From assembly GCF_002234575.2 (NCBI RefSeq), contig NZ_CP022464.2:682001-746000 (forward strand): DNA of 64,000 nucleotides, read 5' to 3'. Positions 8,515 through 17,164 of the stretch are shown here, in pieces. Positions within the stretch are counted from its first letter, which is position 1; every line of letters starts with the position of its first letter. A program made the position numbers and the translations under genes. Source of the DNA: Enterocloster bolteae. Its GTDB lineage: Bacteria; Bacillota; Clostridia; Lachnospirales; Lachnospiraceae. Under the pieces are notes generated by a model. It ran no database searches and was not told the DNA's origin. It was given only the letters and a program-made list of their open reading frames with translations.

Positions 8515-9080
8515 TTTTATACGCGGCACAGGCAGATGCTGTATTAAAGGCCATAGAGAGGGACGGCCGCTGTTTTTCACGTGAGGAGTATGTGCGCAGA
8601 AAATATGGGGAAAGCGGCCCTATTTTCCTGACTGTCTACAGATGGTTCGTGAAGGAGGCAGCGAAGCTGGTTCCCAAACCTGAGGGGGCGGAATTTCCCT
8701 ATTGGTCCTTTATGAACCTGTACAGCCTGGACCAGTCGGCCGGAACCAGGACACTGACGCTCTGTGTTCCCAGGAATGAGGCTGTGTTTTTTGACATGTA
8801 TGACTGGAATAAGATTCTGTGCCTTAAATACCTGGGCGAAGATGAGGCGGATGAGCTGGCTTTCCAGGCGTATTTAAAGCAGCGGGGGGTCAGGGAGATG
8901 GACGCGGTTCTCACTGGTTTTTATCCGGAGCTGAAACAGAAAATCATGGGCAGCTGGCCCAGGCTGTTTCGTCATCATGAGCAGATTCGGGCAGGGGAGG
9001 AATCCGGGGCCAAAAGTGTCCAGGCGGCCCTGTGGCAGATTAAGAAGGAATGGATTGTGACGGAAACAGCAGGAGAGTGA
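8490..9080 (+). CDS. DUF3841-like protein, copy 2
   Basis: A protein of about 196 residues, clearly related to the preceding gene: VILYAAQADAVLKAIERDGR corresponds to VWTKQHENVLKELNENGRYI, and FYPELKQKIMGSWPRLFRH to FYPHLKREIIASWDRLFD. ATG 8490 is preferred because GGGAGAT precedes it; an upstream ATG at 8472 is in frame. Either way it overlaps the end of copy 1, so the two are co-translated. The function is unknown; two unequal copies may form a heteromer. A strong terminator follows 40 bp downstream. Confidence 0.65.
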   Translation: MGDTGDKVILYAAQADAVLKAIERDGRCFSREEYVRRKYGESGPIFLTVYRWFVKEAAKLVPKPEGAEFPYWSFMNLYSLDQSAGTRTLTLCVPRNEAVFFDMYDWNKILCLKYLGEDEADELAFQAYLKQRGVREMDAVLTGFYPELKQKIMGSWPRLFRHHEQIRAGEESGAKSVQAALWQIKKEWIVTETAGE

Positions 9081-9120
9081 AAATAAGAAGCAGGGAGCAG
9101 AGATAAGAAACATCAGATAC

Positions 9121-9163
9121 AAAAGGACAGGTATCCGGAATCAGGTTCCGGCCCTGTCCTTTT
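9121..9163 (+). terminator. rho-independent terminator after the DUF3841 pair
   Basis: AAAAGGACAGG (9121-9131) pairs with CCTGTCCTTTT (9153-9163), with an inner stem CCGGAA/TTCCGG (9135-9140 with 9146-9151). The symmetric A and T ends mean it could work on both strands. Confidence 0.8.
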
Positions 9164-9269
9164 CCTGTCTCCCAAAGATACGGGGACAGGTCCCTGCCTG
9201 CTCAAAACCAAAACTGGATAAAAAAATAGTATAGTGGTTGTTTTGTGCTATTATAAGTTGTCCAGAATG

Positions 9270-9298
9270 TTGAAATGCATAAAGAAAATCAATATAAT
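9270..9298 (+). promoter_or_regulatory. promoter of the sialic-acid operon
   Basis: TTGAAA (9270-9275), a 17-bp spacer and a perfect TATAAT (9293-9298), 56 bp before the lipoprotein start. Confidence 0.8.
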
Positions 9299-9354
9299 AC
9301 CTATAGAAACAGCAGAATGACGGACGGAAATAATTCAGAAAAAGGAGAAATGAT

Positions 9355-10755
9355 ATGAAAAAGAGTCATGTAAGCTTTATTCTTGCGGCAGCACTTGCAG
9401 CAGCACTGTTGGCCGGATGCGGCAGTTCCGGTTCATCCACAGAGGCTTCCGGTTCCAAAGAAGCAGGAAGCCAGTCCCAGGCACAGGATACGGGGAGCCA
9501 GGACGGAAGCGGCAGCGGAACAGAGGGAGCGCTTTCAGGTGAGATTACGTTCTGGCATTCATTTACCCAGGGGCCAAGACTGGAGACCATCCAGAAGGCG
9601 GCAGACAAATTTATGGAAGAAAACCCGGATGTGAAAATCAATATTGAGACATTCTCATGGAATGACTTTTATACCAAGTGGACCACCGGGCTTGCATCCG
9701 GCAATGTACCTGATATGAGCACCGCCCTTCCGGCACAGGTTGCGGAGATGATTAACGCAGATGCCCTGACGCCCATCAATGACCTGATTGACGACATCGG
9801 CCGTGACAAATTCGCAGAGGCAGCCATATCCGAGGGCACCATGGACGGCAATAACTATTCTGTTCCCCTTTACAGACACGCCCATGTGATGTGGATCAGG
9901 AAGGACCTGCTGGAGAAAAACGGTCTGGAGGTTCCAAAGACCTGGGACGAGCTTTACGACACAGCCAAGGCCCTTACAAAGGACGGCGTCTACGGACTGT
10001 CCTTCCCATGCGGGACAAATGACTTCCAGGCAACCTTTTTCCTGGATTTCTATGTGAGAAGCGGCGGAGGCAGCCTGCTGACCGATGACCTGAAAGCCAA
10101 CCTGACCAGCGACCTGGCCATTGACGGCATCAACTACTGGCTGAAGGTATACAATGACTGCTCGCCTAAGGATTCCATTAACTTTGATGTGCTGGACCAG
10201 GCTACCCTGTATTACCAGGGCAAAACCGCATTTGATTTTAACTCCGGCTTCCAGATTTCAGGTGTTGCAGCCAACTCGCCGGACCTGCTCCAGTATGTGG
10301 ACTGCTATCCGATTCCAAAAATCAACGCGGATGACCCGGACGAGGGAATCATGACCACAAACACGCCTATGGTTGTGTGGAAGGCTTCCAAGCATCCCGA
10401 AATCTGCAAGGCATTTATGAAAACTCTTTATGATGAGGATACATACGTCGAATTCCTGCACGCAACCCCGGTGGGCATGCTTCCTGCCATCAAGGGAATC
10501 GCTGACACAGATGCATACAAGGATGATGACACCATCAGGCAGTTTACACATGCAGAGGAAGTGCTGACAGCGGCAGCCGATATCGGTACTGCATTTGGTT
10601 ATGAGCACGGTCCTAATGTCCAGGCTGGTATTATGCAGAACAACCATGTGATCGAGGATATGTTCCAGGATATCATTACCAACGGGACAGATGTAAAGAC
10701 TGCTGCCAAAACAGCAGAAGATAAACTGAACGCACTGTTTGAGACAGCTGAATAA
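9355..10755 (+). CDS. sugar ABC transporter substrate-binding lipoprotein
   Basis: A 466-residue family 1 extracellular solute-binding protein. The N-terminus is a lipoprotein signal ending in LLAGCGSS, so it should be anchored at Cys22 on the outer face of the membrane. A Ser/Gly-rich linker follows, then the two-lobe fold (ITFWHSFTQGPRLETIQKAA; VPKTWDELYDTAKALTKDG; AAFMKTL-type C-terminal region). An AAAAAGGAG site precedes the ATG. It is followed by two permease genes, YhcH and NanE, so the likely ligand is a sialic acid or 2,7-anhydro-sialic acid. No ATPase is encoded nearby; a shared one elsewhere is usual for this transporter class. Confidence 0.92.
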   Translation: MKKSHVSFILAAALAAALLAGCGSSGSSTEASGSKEAGSQSQAQDTGSQDGSGSGTEGALSGEITFWHSFTQGPRLETIQKAADKFMEENPDVKINIETFSWNDFYTKWTTGLASGNVPDMSTALPAQVAEMINADALTPINDLIDDIGRDKFAEAAISEGTMDGNNYSVPLYRHAHVMWIRKDLLEKNGLEVPKTWDELYDTAKALTKDGVYGLSFPCGTNDFQATFFLDFYVRSGGGSLLTDDLKANLTSDLAIDGINYWLKVYNDCSPKDSINFDVLDQATLYYQGKTAFDFNSGFQISGVAANSPDLLQYVDCYPIPKINADDPDEGIMTTNTPMVVWKASKHPEICKAFMKTLYDEDTYVEFLHATPVGMLPAIKGIADTDAYKDDDTIRQFTHAEEVLTAAADIGTAFGYEHGPNVQAGIMQNNHVIEDMFQDIITNGTDVKTAAKTAEDKLNALFETAE

Positions 10756-10764
10756 GTTGTCGCG

Positions 10765-10805
10765 GAGCGTGTCTGAAAAAGCGCATGCATTTTTGAGACA
10801 CGCTC
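10765..10805 (+). other. intercistronic RNA hairpin between binding-protein and permease genes
   Basis: GAGCGTGTCT (10765-10774) pairs perfectly with AGACACGCTC (10796-10805), and AAAAA (10776-10780) with TTTTT (10790-10794). No T-run follows, so it is not a normal terminator. Such hairpins commonly protect the upstream mRNA and raise binding protein over permease. Confidence 0.75.
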
Positions 10806-10830
10806 TAATACTGAGAAGGAGGAGGAAATC

Positions 10831-11712
10831 TTGGGGAAGAAAAGTTATACAAGGTGGTTGTTTGTACTTCCTGCAATCGTCATTGTAATTGCATTATTCA
10901 TATATCCCATCTGTTCCAGCATCGTATACAGCTTTACAAACAAAAACCTGATTAAGCCGGCCTATAAATTCATTGGCTTTAAGAATTATGCAGAGGTGTT
11001 AAGGGACAGCGGCTTCTGGCTTTCATTTTTCAATTCCCTGAAATGGACGGTCCTGTCCTTGGTGGGACAGATAGCAGTGGGTTTTACCGCTGCCCTGGCC
11101 CTGAAGCGGATTAAGGTGTGTAAGGGCGTTTACAAGACCCTTCTCATCATTCCCTGGGCATTTCCCTCCATCGTCATTGCATTTTCCTGGAAATGGATTC
11201 TCAACGGAGTGTACGGCTTCCTGCCGAATATCCTGGTGAAGCTGGGAATCTGTGAGGCCGCGCCCCAGTTTCTGACCAGCGGTACGCTGGCTTTTGTAAG
11301 CCTGGTGCTGATTAATATATGGTTCGGAGCGCCCATGATTATGGTAAATGTGCTCTCGGCTCTGGAAACAGTTCCCAAGGACCAGTACGAGGCCGCCCAG
11401 ATAGACGGGGCCAGGCCGTGGCAGTCCTTCTACTATGTCACAGTGCCCCATATCAAGATGGTGGTGGGACTGCTGGTGGTTCTAAGGACCGTGTGGATTT
11501 TTAACAACTTTGACCTGATTTACCTGATTACGGGCGGCGGACCGGCGGGCACCACCCAGACCATACCGCTCTACGCCTACAATATGGGATGGAGCACCAA
11601 GCTGATCGGACGTTCATCGGCAGTGACCGTGCTGCTGTTTATATTCCTGATGATTATATGCGGCATCTACTTCGCGGTCATCAATAAGTGGGAAAAGGAG
11701 GACAGTAAATGA
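10831..11712 (+). CDS. sugar ABC transporter permease (MalF-type)
   Basis: A 293-residue integral membrane permease with six predicted segments, starting at TTG behind AGAAGGAGGAGG. The coupling loop EAAQIDGARPWQSFYYVTVP is the EAA motif that contacts the ATPase. The C-terminal ITGGGPAGTTQTIPLYAYNM is typical of CUT1 sugar permeases. Its stop overlaps the next permease start as ATGA. It works with the lipoprotein gene 75 bp upstream, presumably in sialate uptake. Confidence 0.93.
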   Translation: MGKKSYTRWLFVLPAIVIVIALFIYPICSSIVYSFTNKNLIKPAYKFIGFKNYAEVLRDSGFWLSFFNSLKWTVLSLVGQIAVGFTAALALKRIKVCKGVYKTLLIIPWAFPSIVIAFSWKWILNGVYGFLPNILVKLGICEAAPQFLTSGTLAFVSLVLINIWFGAPMIMVNVLSALETVPKDQYEAAQIDGARPWQSFYYVTVPHIKMVVGLLVVLRTVWIFNNFDLIYLITGGGPAGTTQTIPLYAYNMGWSTKLIGRSSAVTVLLFIFLMIICGIYFAVINKWEKEDSK

Positions 11713-12539
11713 AAAAGTTTAAAGCAGGAAACGTTATCAGCCATATATACCTGATTATTCTGACCCTTATCTCCATTTTCCCGCTGGTATGGATTATCAT
11801 ATCCTCCCTGAAGGGCAAGGGTGAACTGACGGGAAATCCCACGGCCTTCTGGCCTGAGACATGGACCTTTGACTATTACGCCCATGTTATCAACGACCTT
11901 AAGTTTTTTGTCAATATAAGAAACAGCGTTATCATCTCCCTGGTGACAACCCTGATTGCCATTACGGTGGCTGCGCTGGCAGCCTATGGAATCGTCAGGT
12001 TCTTTAAGCGGCTGGGATCAGCCATGTCCAAGGTGCTGGTGACCACTTACATATTCCCGCCCATCCTTCTGGCCATTCCCTACTCTGTGGTCATGGGAAA
12101 GCTGGGACTGATTAACACAAGGATTGGCCTGGTTATCGTGTACCTGTCCTTCTCCGTGCCCTATGCGGTGTGGCTTCTGACCGGATTCTTCAGGACCGTA
12201 CCCCTGGAAATCGAGGAGGCGGCCAGAATCGACGGGGCCAATAAAATGCAGACCTTTGTCCAGGTGGTGCTTCCCCTGGTGGCGCCCGGTGTGGTGGCCA
12301 CGGCCATCTATACCTTCATCAACACCTGGAATGAGTTTCTGTATGCGTTGATTTTGATGAATAATACCAGCAAGATGACTGTTGCGGTGGCCCTGCGCTC
12401 CCTGGACGGAGCTGAGATACTGGACTGGGGAGACATGATGGCAGCATCTGCTCTGGTGGTGCTTCCCTCTGTCATTTTCTTCTGCCTCATACAGAACAAG
12501 ATTGCAGGCGGCATGTCGGAGGGCGCTGTGAAGTCCTGA
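11709..12539 (+). CDS. sugar ABC transporter permease (MalG-type)
   Basis: A 276-residue second permease of the CUT1 transporter. The EAA loop reads EIEEAARIDGANKMQTFVQV, and the conserved NTWNEFLYALILMNN segment is present in the last third. Six hydrophobic segments are visible. Start and stop overlap the neighbours (ATGA upstream; TGATG downstream), so the permeases and the following oxidoreductase are tightly coupled. Confidence 0.93.
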   Translation: MKKFKAGNVISHIYLIILTLISIFPLVWIIISSLKGKGELTGNPTAFWPETWTFDYYAHVINDLKFFVNIRNSVIISLVTTLIAITVAALAAYGIVRFFKRLGSAMSKVLVTTYIFPPILLAIPYSVVMGKLGLINTRIGLVIVYLSFSVPYAVWLLTGFFRTVPLEIEEAARIDGANKMQTFVQVVLPLVAPGVVATAIYTFINTWNEFLYALILMNNTSKMTVAVALRSLDGAEILDWGDMMAASALVVLPSVIFFCLIQNKIAGGMSEGAVKS

Positions 12540-12574
12540 TGAATTTAACAGAAAGGGAAAAGGAGTTATATTTT

Positions 12575-13696
12575 ATGGAAGCTATAACGGGAACCATTGG
12601 ATACGGCGTGGTGGGCTCCGGCTATTTCGGGGCGGAGCTGGCACGCATCATGAATACAAAACCAGGGGCCCAGATACGGGCTGTCTATGACCCTGAAAAC
12701 GGAGGTCCGGTGGCGGCAGAGCTGGGATGCGATGCAGAGGACAGCCTGGAATCATTGGTATCCAGAAAGGATATACAGGCGGTGATTGTGGCCACACCCA
12801 ATTATCTGCACAAGGAGCCGGTGCTGGCCGCGGCGGAGCATGGACTTCATGTGTTCTGCGAAAAGCCCATCGCCTTAAGCTTTGAGGACTGCAGGGAGAT
12901 GGTGGATGCATGCCGGGAAAACCATGTGGTATTCATGGCAGGTCATGTGATGAATTTCTTCCGTGGCGTGAGAAAGGCAAAGGAACTCATCGGACAGGGC
13001 GTTATCGGGGACATTCTCTACTGCCACGGGGCACGCAACGCATGGGAGGGAACCGGTGCATCAGAAACCTGGAAAAAGACACGATCCAAATCAGGAGGGC
13101 ACCTGTACCACCATATCCATGAGCTGGACTGCGTCCAGTTCCTTATGGGGGGCTGTCCTGAAACAGTGACCATGGCAGGAGGCAATGCTGCCCACAGGGA
13201 CGACCGGTTCGGGGATGAGGACGATATGCTGTTTATCACCATGGAATATCCGGACAGGCGCTATGCGGTCCTGGAATATGGTTCCGCTTTCCGGTGGCAG
13301 GAGCACTATCTGCTGATACAGGGAACCAGAGGAGCCATAAAGATTGATATGTGCAGCTGCGGCATGACCCTTAAGACAGGGGAAAAGGAAGAACATTTCC
13401 TGGTGCACCGCACAAAAGAGGAGGACGATGACAGGACCCGGATTTACAGGGAGACGGAGCGGGACAACGGCAACCAGTTCGGAAGGCCGGGAAGAAAGCC
13501 CTTTCTGTGGCTTCAGGGCATCATGGACGAAGAGATGGAGTTTCTGAACAATGTGCTTCACGGCGCCCCGGTTACAGACGAGTTCCTTCCCCTTCTCACC
13601 GGTGAGGCTGCCAGGAATTCCATTGCTACGGCAGACGCCTGCACCCTGTCTCTTAAGGAAGACAGGAAGGTAAAACTCAGCGAAATCATGAAGTGA
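12575..13696 (+). CDS. Gfo/Idh/MocA oxidoreductase, NanOx/YjhC-like, copy 1
   Basis: A 373-residue NAD-dependent oxidoreductase. The Rossmann motif is GYGVVGSGYFGAELARI, the family EKP motif is in HVFCEKPIALS, and the active-site region reads GGHLYHHIHELDCVQFLMGG. ATG 12575 is chosen for its AAGGAG site and for alignment with the second copy; an upstream ATG at 12539 overlaps the permease stop. In Ruminococcus gnavus and E. coli (YjhC), oxidoreductases of this family in nan clusters convert 2,7-anhydro-Neu5Ac to Neu5Ac. The same role here is inferred from the neighbours. Confidence 0.85.
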   Translation: MEAITGTIGYGVVGSGYFGAELARIMNTKPGAQIRAVYDPENGGPVAAELGCDAEDSLESLVSRKDIQAVIVATPNYLHKEPVLAAAEHGLHVFCEKPIALSFEDCREMVDACRENHVVFMAGHVMNFFRGVRKAKELIGQGVIGDILYCHGARNAWEGTGASETWKKTRSKSGGHLYHHIHELDCVQFLMGGCPETVTMAGGNAAHRDDRFGDEDDMLFITMEYPDRRYAVLEYGSAFRWQEHYLLIQGTRGAIKIDMCSCGMTLKTGEKEEHFLVHRTKEEDDDRTRIYRETERDNGNQFGRPGRKPFLWLQGIMDEEMEFLNNVLHGAPVTDEFLPLLTGEAARNSIATADACTLSLKEDRKVKLSEIMK

Positions 13697-13724
13697 AAAA
13701 TATGGACGGTAAAGGAGAACAGTC

Positions 13725-14840
13725 ATGAAGACAATCGGATATGCAGTGGTTGGAACGGGATATTTTGGGGCGGAGCTGGCCCGCATCATGAAGGAGCAGG
13801 AGGGGGCCAGGGTAGTGGCTGTCTATGACCCGGAGAATGCAGGTACAGTGGCGGCGGAGCTGGGCTGTGACACGGAGACGGACCTGGACCGGCTATACAG
13901 CCGTGAAGACGTGGACGCGGTAATCGTGGCATCCCCCAATTACCTTCACAAGGAACCGGTCATCAAGGCGGCGGAGCACGGGGTACACGTATTCTGTGAG
14001 AAACCCATTGCCCTGTCCTATCAGGACTGCGTGGAGATGGTGGAGGCATGCGTTGCCCACAATGTCACCTTCATGGCAGGCCATGTAATGAACTTTTTTA
14101 AGGGCGTGCGCACAGCCAAGAAGATGATTAATGACGGAGTCATAGGAAAGGTGCTGTACTGCCACTCGGCCAGGAACGGCTGGGAGGATATACAGCCCTC
14201 AGTCAGCTGGAAGAAAATAAGGGCAAAATCAGGAGGCCACCTCTACCATCACATCCATGAGCTGGACTGTATCCAGTTCCTTATGGGCGGCTGCCCCGAG
14301 GAAGTGACCATGGCGGGCGGCAATGTGGCCCACTGCGGAGAGCAGTTTGGGGATGAGGACGATATGCTGTTCATCACCATGGAATACGGGGATAACAGAT
14401 ACGCTGTGCTGGAGTACGGATCCGCCTTCCACTGGCCGGAACATTATGTGCTGATTCAGGGAACAGAGGGCGCCATCCGCCTGGATATGTTCAACTGCGG
14501 AGGAACCCTTAAGAAGGGGGATAAGGAAGAACCTTTCCTTATGCACAAAACCCAGGAGGAGGATGATGACCGCACCAGAATCTATCACGGCACGGAGATG
14601 GACGGCGCCATCATGTACGGCAAACCCGGGAAAAAGCCTCCTATGTGGCTTCACAGCATCATGTATGATGAGATGGAGTACTTTAACAATATCATGCATG
14701 GCGCCCAGCCGGACGAGGAGTTTAAGGCCCTGCTTACAGGGGAGGCTGCCAGGAACGCCATTGCCACGGCAGACGCCTGCACCAGGTCCCGGTTTGAGAA
14801 CAGGAAGGTAAAACTTTCTGAGATAACGGGGGTGAAATAA
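13725..14840 (+). CDS. Gfo/Idh/MocA oxidoreductase, NanOx/YjhC-like, copy 2
   Basis: A 371-residue paralogue of the preceding gene, about two thirds identical by eye and colinear end to end. It has the Rossmann motif GYAVVGTGYFGAELARI, the EKP motif in HVFCEKPIALS, and the same HLYHHIHELDCIQFLMGG active-site region. Differences cluster in the segment after YCHSARN and in the acidic-to-C-terminal stretch, where substrate contacts may differ. It lies 28 bp after copy 1 and 2 bp before the aldolase gene. The pair looks like a tandem duplication with possible specialisation for different anhydro- or modified sialic acids. Confidence 0.85.
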   Translation: MKTIGYAVVGTGYFGAELARIMKEQEGARVVAVYDPENAGTVAAELGCDTETDLDRLYSREDVDAVIVASPNYLHKEPVIKAAEHGVHVFCEKPIALSYQDCVEMVEACVAHNVTFMAGHVMNFFKGVRTAKKMINDGVIGKVLYCHSARNGWEDIQPSVSWKKIRAKSGGHLYHHIHELDCIQFLMGGCPEEVTMAGGNVAHCGEQFGDEDDMLFITMEYGDNRYAVLEYGSAFHWPEHYVLIQGTEGAIRLDMFNCGGTLKKGDKEEPFLMHKTQEEDDDRTRIYHGTEMDGAIMYGKPGKKPPMWLHSIMYDEMEYFNNIMHGAQPDEEFKALLTGEAARNAIATADACTRSRFENRKVKLSEITGVK

Positions 14841-14842
14841 GA

Positions 14843-15766
14843 ATGAAGCTTGACAAATACAGGGGAATCATCCCGGCATTTTACGCCTGCTACGACAGGG
14901 CGGGAGAGGTAAGCGGGGACGGAGTGCGGGCCTTGACCAGGTACTTTGTGGACCAGGGAGTGAAGGGCGTCTATGTGGGCGGGTCTTCGGGAGAATGCAT
15001 CTACCAGTCTGTGGAGGACAGGAAAAAGACGCTGGAGGCTGTGATGGACGAGGCCGCGGGCCATCTCACGGTCATAGCCCATGTTGCCTGCAATAACACA
15101 AGGGACAGCCGTATTCTGGCAGCCCATGCCCAGTCCCTGGGTGTGGACGGGATTGCAGCCATACCGCCCATTTATTTTAAGCTTCCGGAATATTCGGCTG
15201 CCGGGTACTGGAATGATATATCAGAGGCAGCGCCTGATACGGATTTTATTATCTATAACATACCCCAGCTGGCCGGTACGGCCCTGACCATGAGTCTTTT
15301 AAGGACAATGCTCTTAAACGGACGTGTGGCAGGCGTGAAGAACTCATCCATGCCGGTCCAGGACATCCAGATGTTTAAGGCCGAGGCCATGAAGACACGG
15401 GAGGATTTTATCGTGTTCAATGGACCCGACGAACAGCTGGTGTCCGGTCTGGCCATGGGGGCGGATGGAGGAATCGGCGGCACCTACGGAGCCATGCCCG
15501 AACTGTTTTTAAAGATATATGATCTGGTATCAGAAAACAGGATGGCAGAGGCCAGGGCTATCCAGTATGATGCGGATGAAATTATATATAAGCTCTGCTC
15601 AGGAACCTGCAATATGTATGCCATGATAAAGGAAGTGCTGCGGGTCAGCAGGGGAATTGATATAGGAGGCGTGCGAAAACCGCTGACAGACTTATGCGAT
15701 GGCGACCGGGCCATTGCCGGGGAGGCAGCCGCCATGATAGAAGCCGCAAAGGAGAAATACTGCTGA
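14843..15766 (+). CDS. DapA/NanA-family aldolase, probable N-acetylneuraminate lyase
   Basis: A 307-residue class I aldolase of the dihydrodipicolinate synthase/NAL family. The Schiff-base lysine is in VAGVKNSS (about K165) and the catalytic Tyr in FIIYNIPQ (about Y137). The carboxylate-binding loop reads VYVGGSSGECIYQS, against the GSTGE of the family. In this operon it most likely splits Neu5Ac to ManNAc and pyruvate. The start is 2 bp after the oxidoreductase stop, and yhcH begins one base after its own stop. Confidence 0.88.
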   Translation: MKLDKYRGIIPAFYACYDRAGEVSGDGVRALTRYFVDQGVKGVYVGGSSGECIYQSVEDRKKTLEAVMDEAAGHLTVIAHVACNNTRDSRILAAHAQSLGVDGIAAIPPIYFKLPEYSAAGYWNDISEAAPDTDFIIYNIPQLAGTALTMSLLRTMLLNGRVAGVKNSSMPVQDIQMFKAEAMKTREDFIVFNGPDEQLVSGLAMGADGGIGGTYGAMPELFLKIYDLVSENRMAEARAIQYDADEIIYKLCSGTCNMYAMIKEVLRVSRGIDIGGVRKPLTDLCDGDRAIAGEAAAMIEAAKEKYC

Positions 15767-15767
15767 T

Positions 15768-16232
15768 ATGATATACGATTTGCTGGCTAATATAGGAAAT
15801 TACAGGGGCATGAACAGGAATCTGGATAAGGCCATTGATTATCTGATGACTGTGGATATAAACACCCTTCCTTTGGGAAAGACGGAGATTGACGGGGACA
15901 GGGTATTTCTGCAGGTGATGGAGGCCAGGACCCATGAGCTGACGGATGAGAGTTATGAAGTGCACAGAGATTATATGGATATCCAGATAGATATAGACGG
16001 TTGCGAGGTCATAGAGACGGCCCTTAACGGTGTGACTCCCATTGGGGAATACCGGCCGGATTTTCAGAAGGCGGCAGCCTGTGCTGGAGCAGGGGGACGC
16101 TGCGTTATGGGGCCCGGCAGGTTTATTCTGTGCATGGCAGGGGAGGCTCATGGGCCGGGCGGATGCCTGGAACAGCCTGAAGATATCAAAAAATGTGTGG
16201 TTAAGGTGGCTGTGGCTGATGAGAGGCCGTGA
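15768..16232 (+). CDS. YhcH/YjgK/YiaL family protein
   Basis: A 154-residue protein of the YhcH/EbgC family, a cupin-like fold. The family features HRDYMDIQIDIDGCEVIE and PGRFILCMAGEAHGPG (metal-binding His/Glu side chains) are visible. YhcH proteins are common members of nan operons and are thought to act as sugar-processing isomerases or anomerases, but the activity is not firmly settled. One base separates it from the aldolase gene, and nanE starts 27 bp after it. Confidence 0.9.
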   Translation: MIYDLLANIGNYRGMNRNLDKAIDYLMTVDINTLPLGKTEIDGDRVFLQVMEARTHELTDESYEVHRDYMDIQIDIDGCEVIETALNGVTPIGEYRPDFQKAAACAGAGGRCVMGPGRFILCMAGEAHGPGGCLEQPEDIKKCVVKVAVADERP

Positions 16233-16259
16233 AAGCCGGAGGGAAAGGATTGGAACGAA

Positions 16260-16964
16260 ATGGACAAAACAGAACTATTTAACCGTATCAAAGGAAAGCT
16301 CATCATCTCCTGCCAGGCCCTGCCCGGGGAACCTCTCTATGACCCGGAGCGTACCCTGATGCCTTATATGGCCAGGGCGGCCAGAGAGGCCGGAAGCCCC
16401 ATGATACGCGCCAACACGGTGCGGGATGTGGTGGGAATCAAGAGGGAGACAGGGCTTCCTGTCATCGGTCTGATCAAGCAGGTGTATGAGGGATATGACG
16501 GATATATCACTCCCACTATGCGGGAGGTGGACGCCCTGGCGGAGGCAGGGGCCGACATCATTGCCGTTGACTGCACAGACAGGAAGCGTGGGGATGGGCT
16601 GAGCCCATGGGAATACATTGGGACCATCAAAGAAAGATATCCGGATCAGATTCTGATGGCCGATATCTCCGATTATCAGGAGGGGATTCAGGCGTGGAAA
16701 AGCGGAATTGACCTGGTGAGCACCACCATGAGCGGATATACGGATTACACCCCCAGGCTGGAAGGACCGGATTTTGAGCTGGTCAGGCGGCTTTCGGAAG
16801 AACTTCCCATTCCTGTTATCGGGGAAGGCCGTGTCCACACGCCGGAGGAGGCTGTGAAAATGCTGGATATGGGAGCATGGGCAGTCATTGTGGGCGGGGC
16901 CATCACCCGGCCGCTGGAGATTGCAGGGCGGTTCATGAAGGCGGTCAACGGCAGAACGGCATAA
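16260..16964 (+). CDS. nanE: N-acetylmannosamine-6-phosphate 2-epimerase
   Basis: A 234-residue TIM-barrel enzyme that converts ManNAc-6-P to GlcNAc-6-P. The typical start (LIISCQALPGEPLYDP), the catalytic-lysine strand GLPVIGLIKQVYEGYDGYIT, IIAVDCTDRKRGDG, and the phosphate-binding end PVIGEGRVHTPEEA with AVIVGGAITRP all match NanE. It is the last gene of the operon. The ManNAc kinase (NanK) needed to make its substrate is not in the window. Confidence 0.95.
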   Translation: MDKTELFNRIKGKLIISCQALPGEPLYDPERTLMPYMARAAREAGSPMIRANTVRDVVGIKRETGLPVIGLIKQVYEGYDGYITPTMREVDALAEAGADIIAVDCTDRKRGDGLSPWEYIGTIKERYPDQILMADISDYQEGIQAWKSGIDLVSTTMSGYTDYTPRLEGPDFELVRRLSEELPIPVIGEGRVHTPEEAVKMLDMGAWAVIVGGAITRPLEIAGRFMKAVNGRTA

Positions 16965-16994
16965 CGGCATAAAAAACAAAAAAATGGTAAACGA

Positions 16995-17031
16995 GAGAGG
17001 GACATCACCTGCTGCACGGGTTGTCCCTCTC
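16995..17031 (+). terminator. terminator of the sialic-acid operon
   Basis: GAGAGGGACA (16995-17004) pairs perfectly with TGTCCCTCTC (17022-17031). The downstream sequence (TTGCTGCTG) is only weakly T-rich, so termination may be partial. Confidence 0.6.
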
Positions 17032-17060
17032 TTGCTGCTGCGGTAAGACTGCAAAGCTGC

Positions 17061-17090
17061 TTGCCATACCTGCCTGAAATGAATTATAAT
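17061..17090 (+). promoter_or_regulatory. promoter of the zinc-ribbon/LRR gene
   Basis: TTGCCA (17061-17066), an 18-bp spacer and TATAAT (17085-17090), about 75 bp before the start codon. Confidence 0.6.
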
Positions 17091-17164
17091 GGTGTCATAT
17101 GAGGCCGCGAAGCGGTCCGGTTTGAAACCGCGATTACCAGCAAAGGCAAAGAGGAAAAGTGTTT

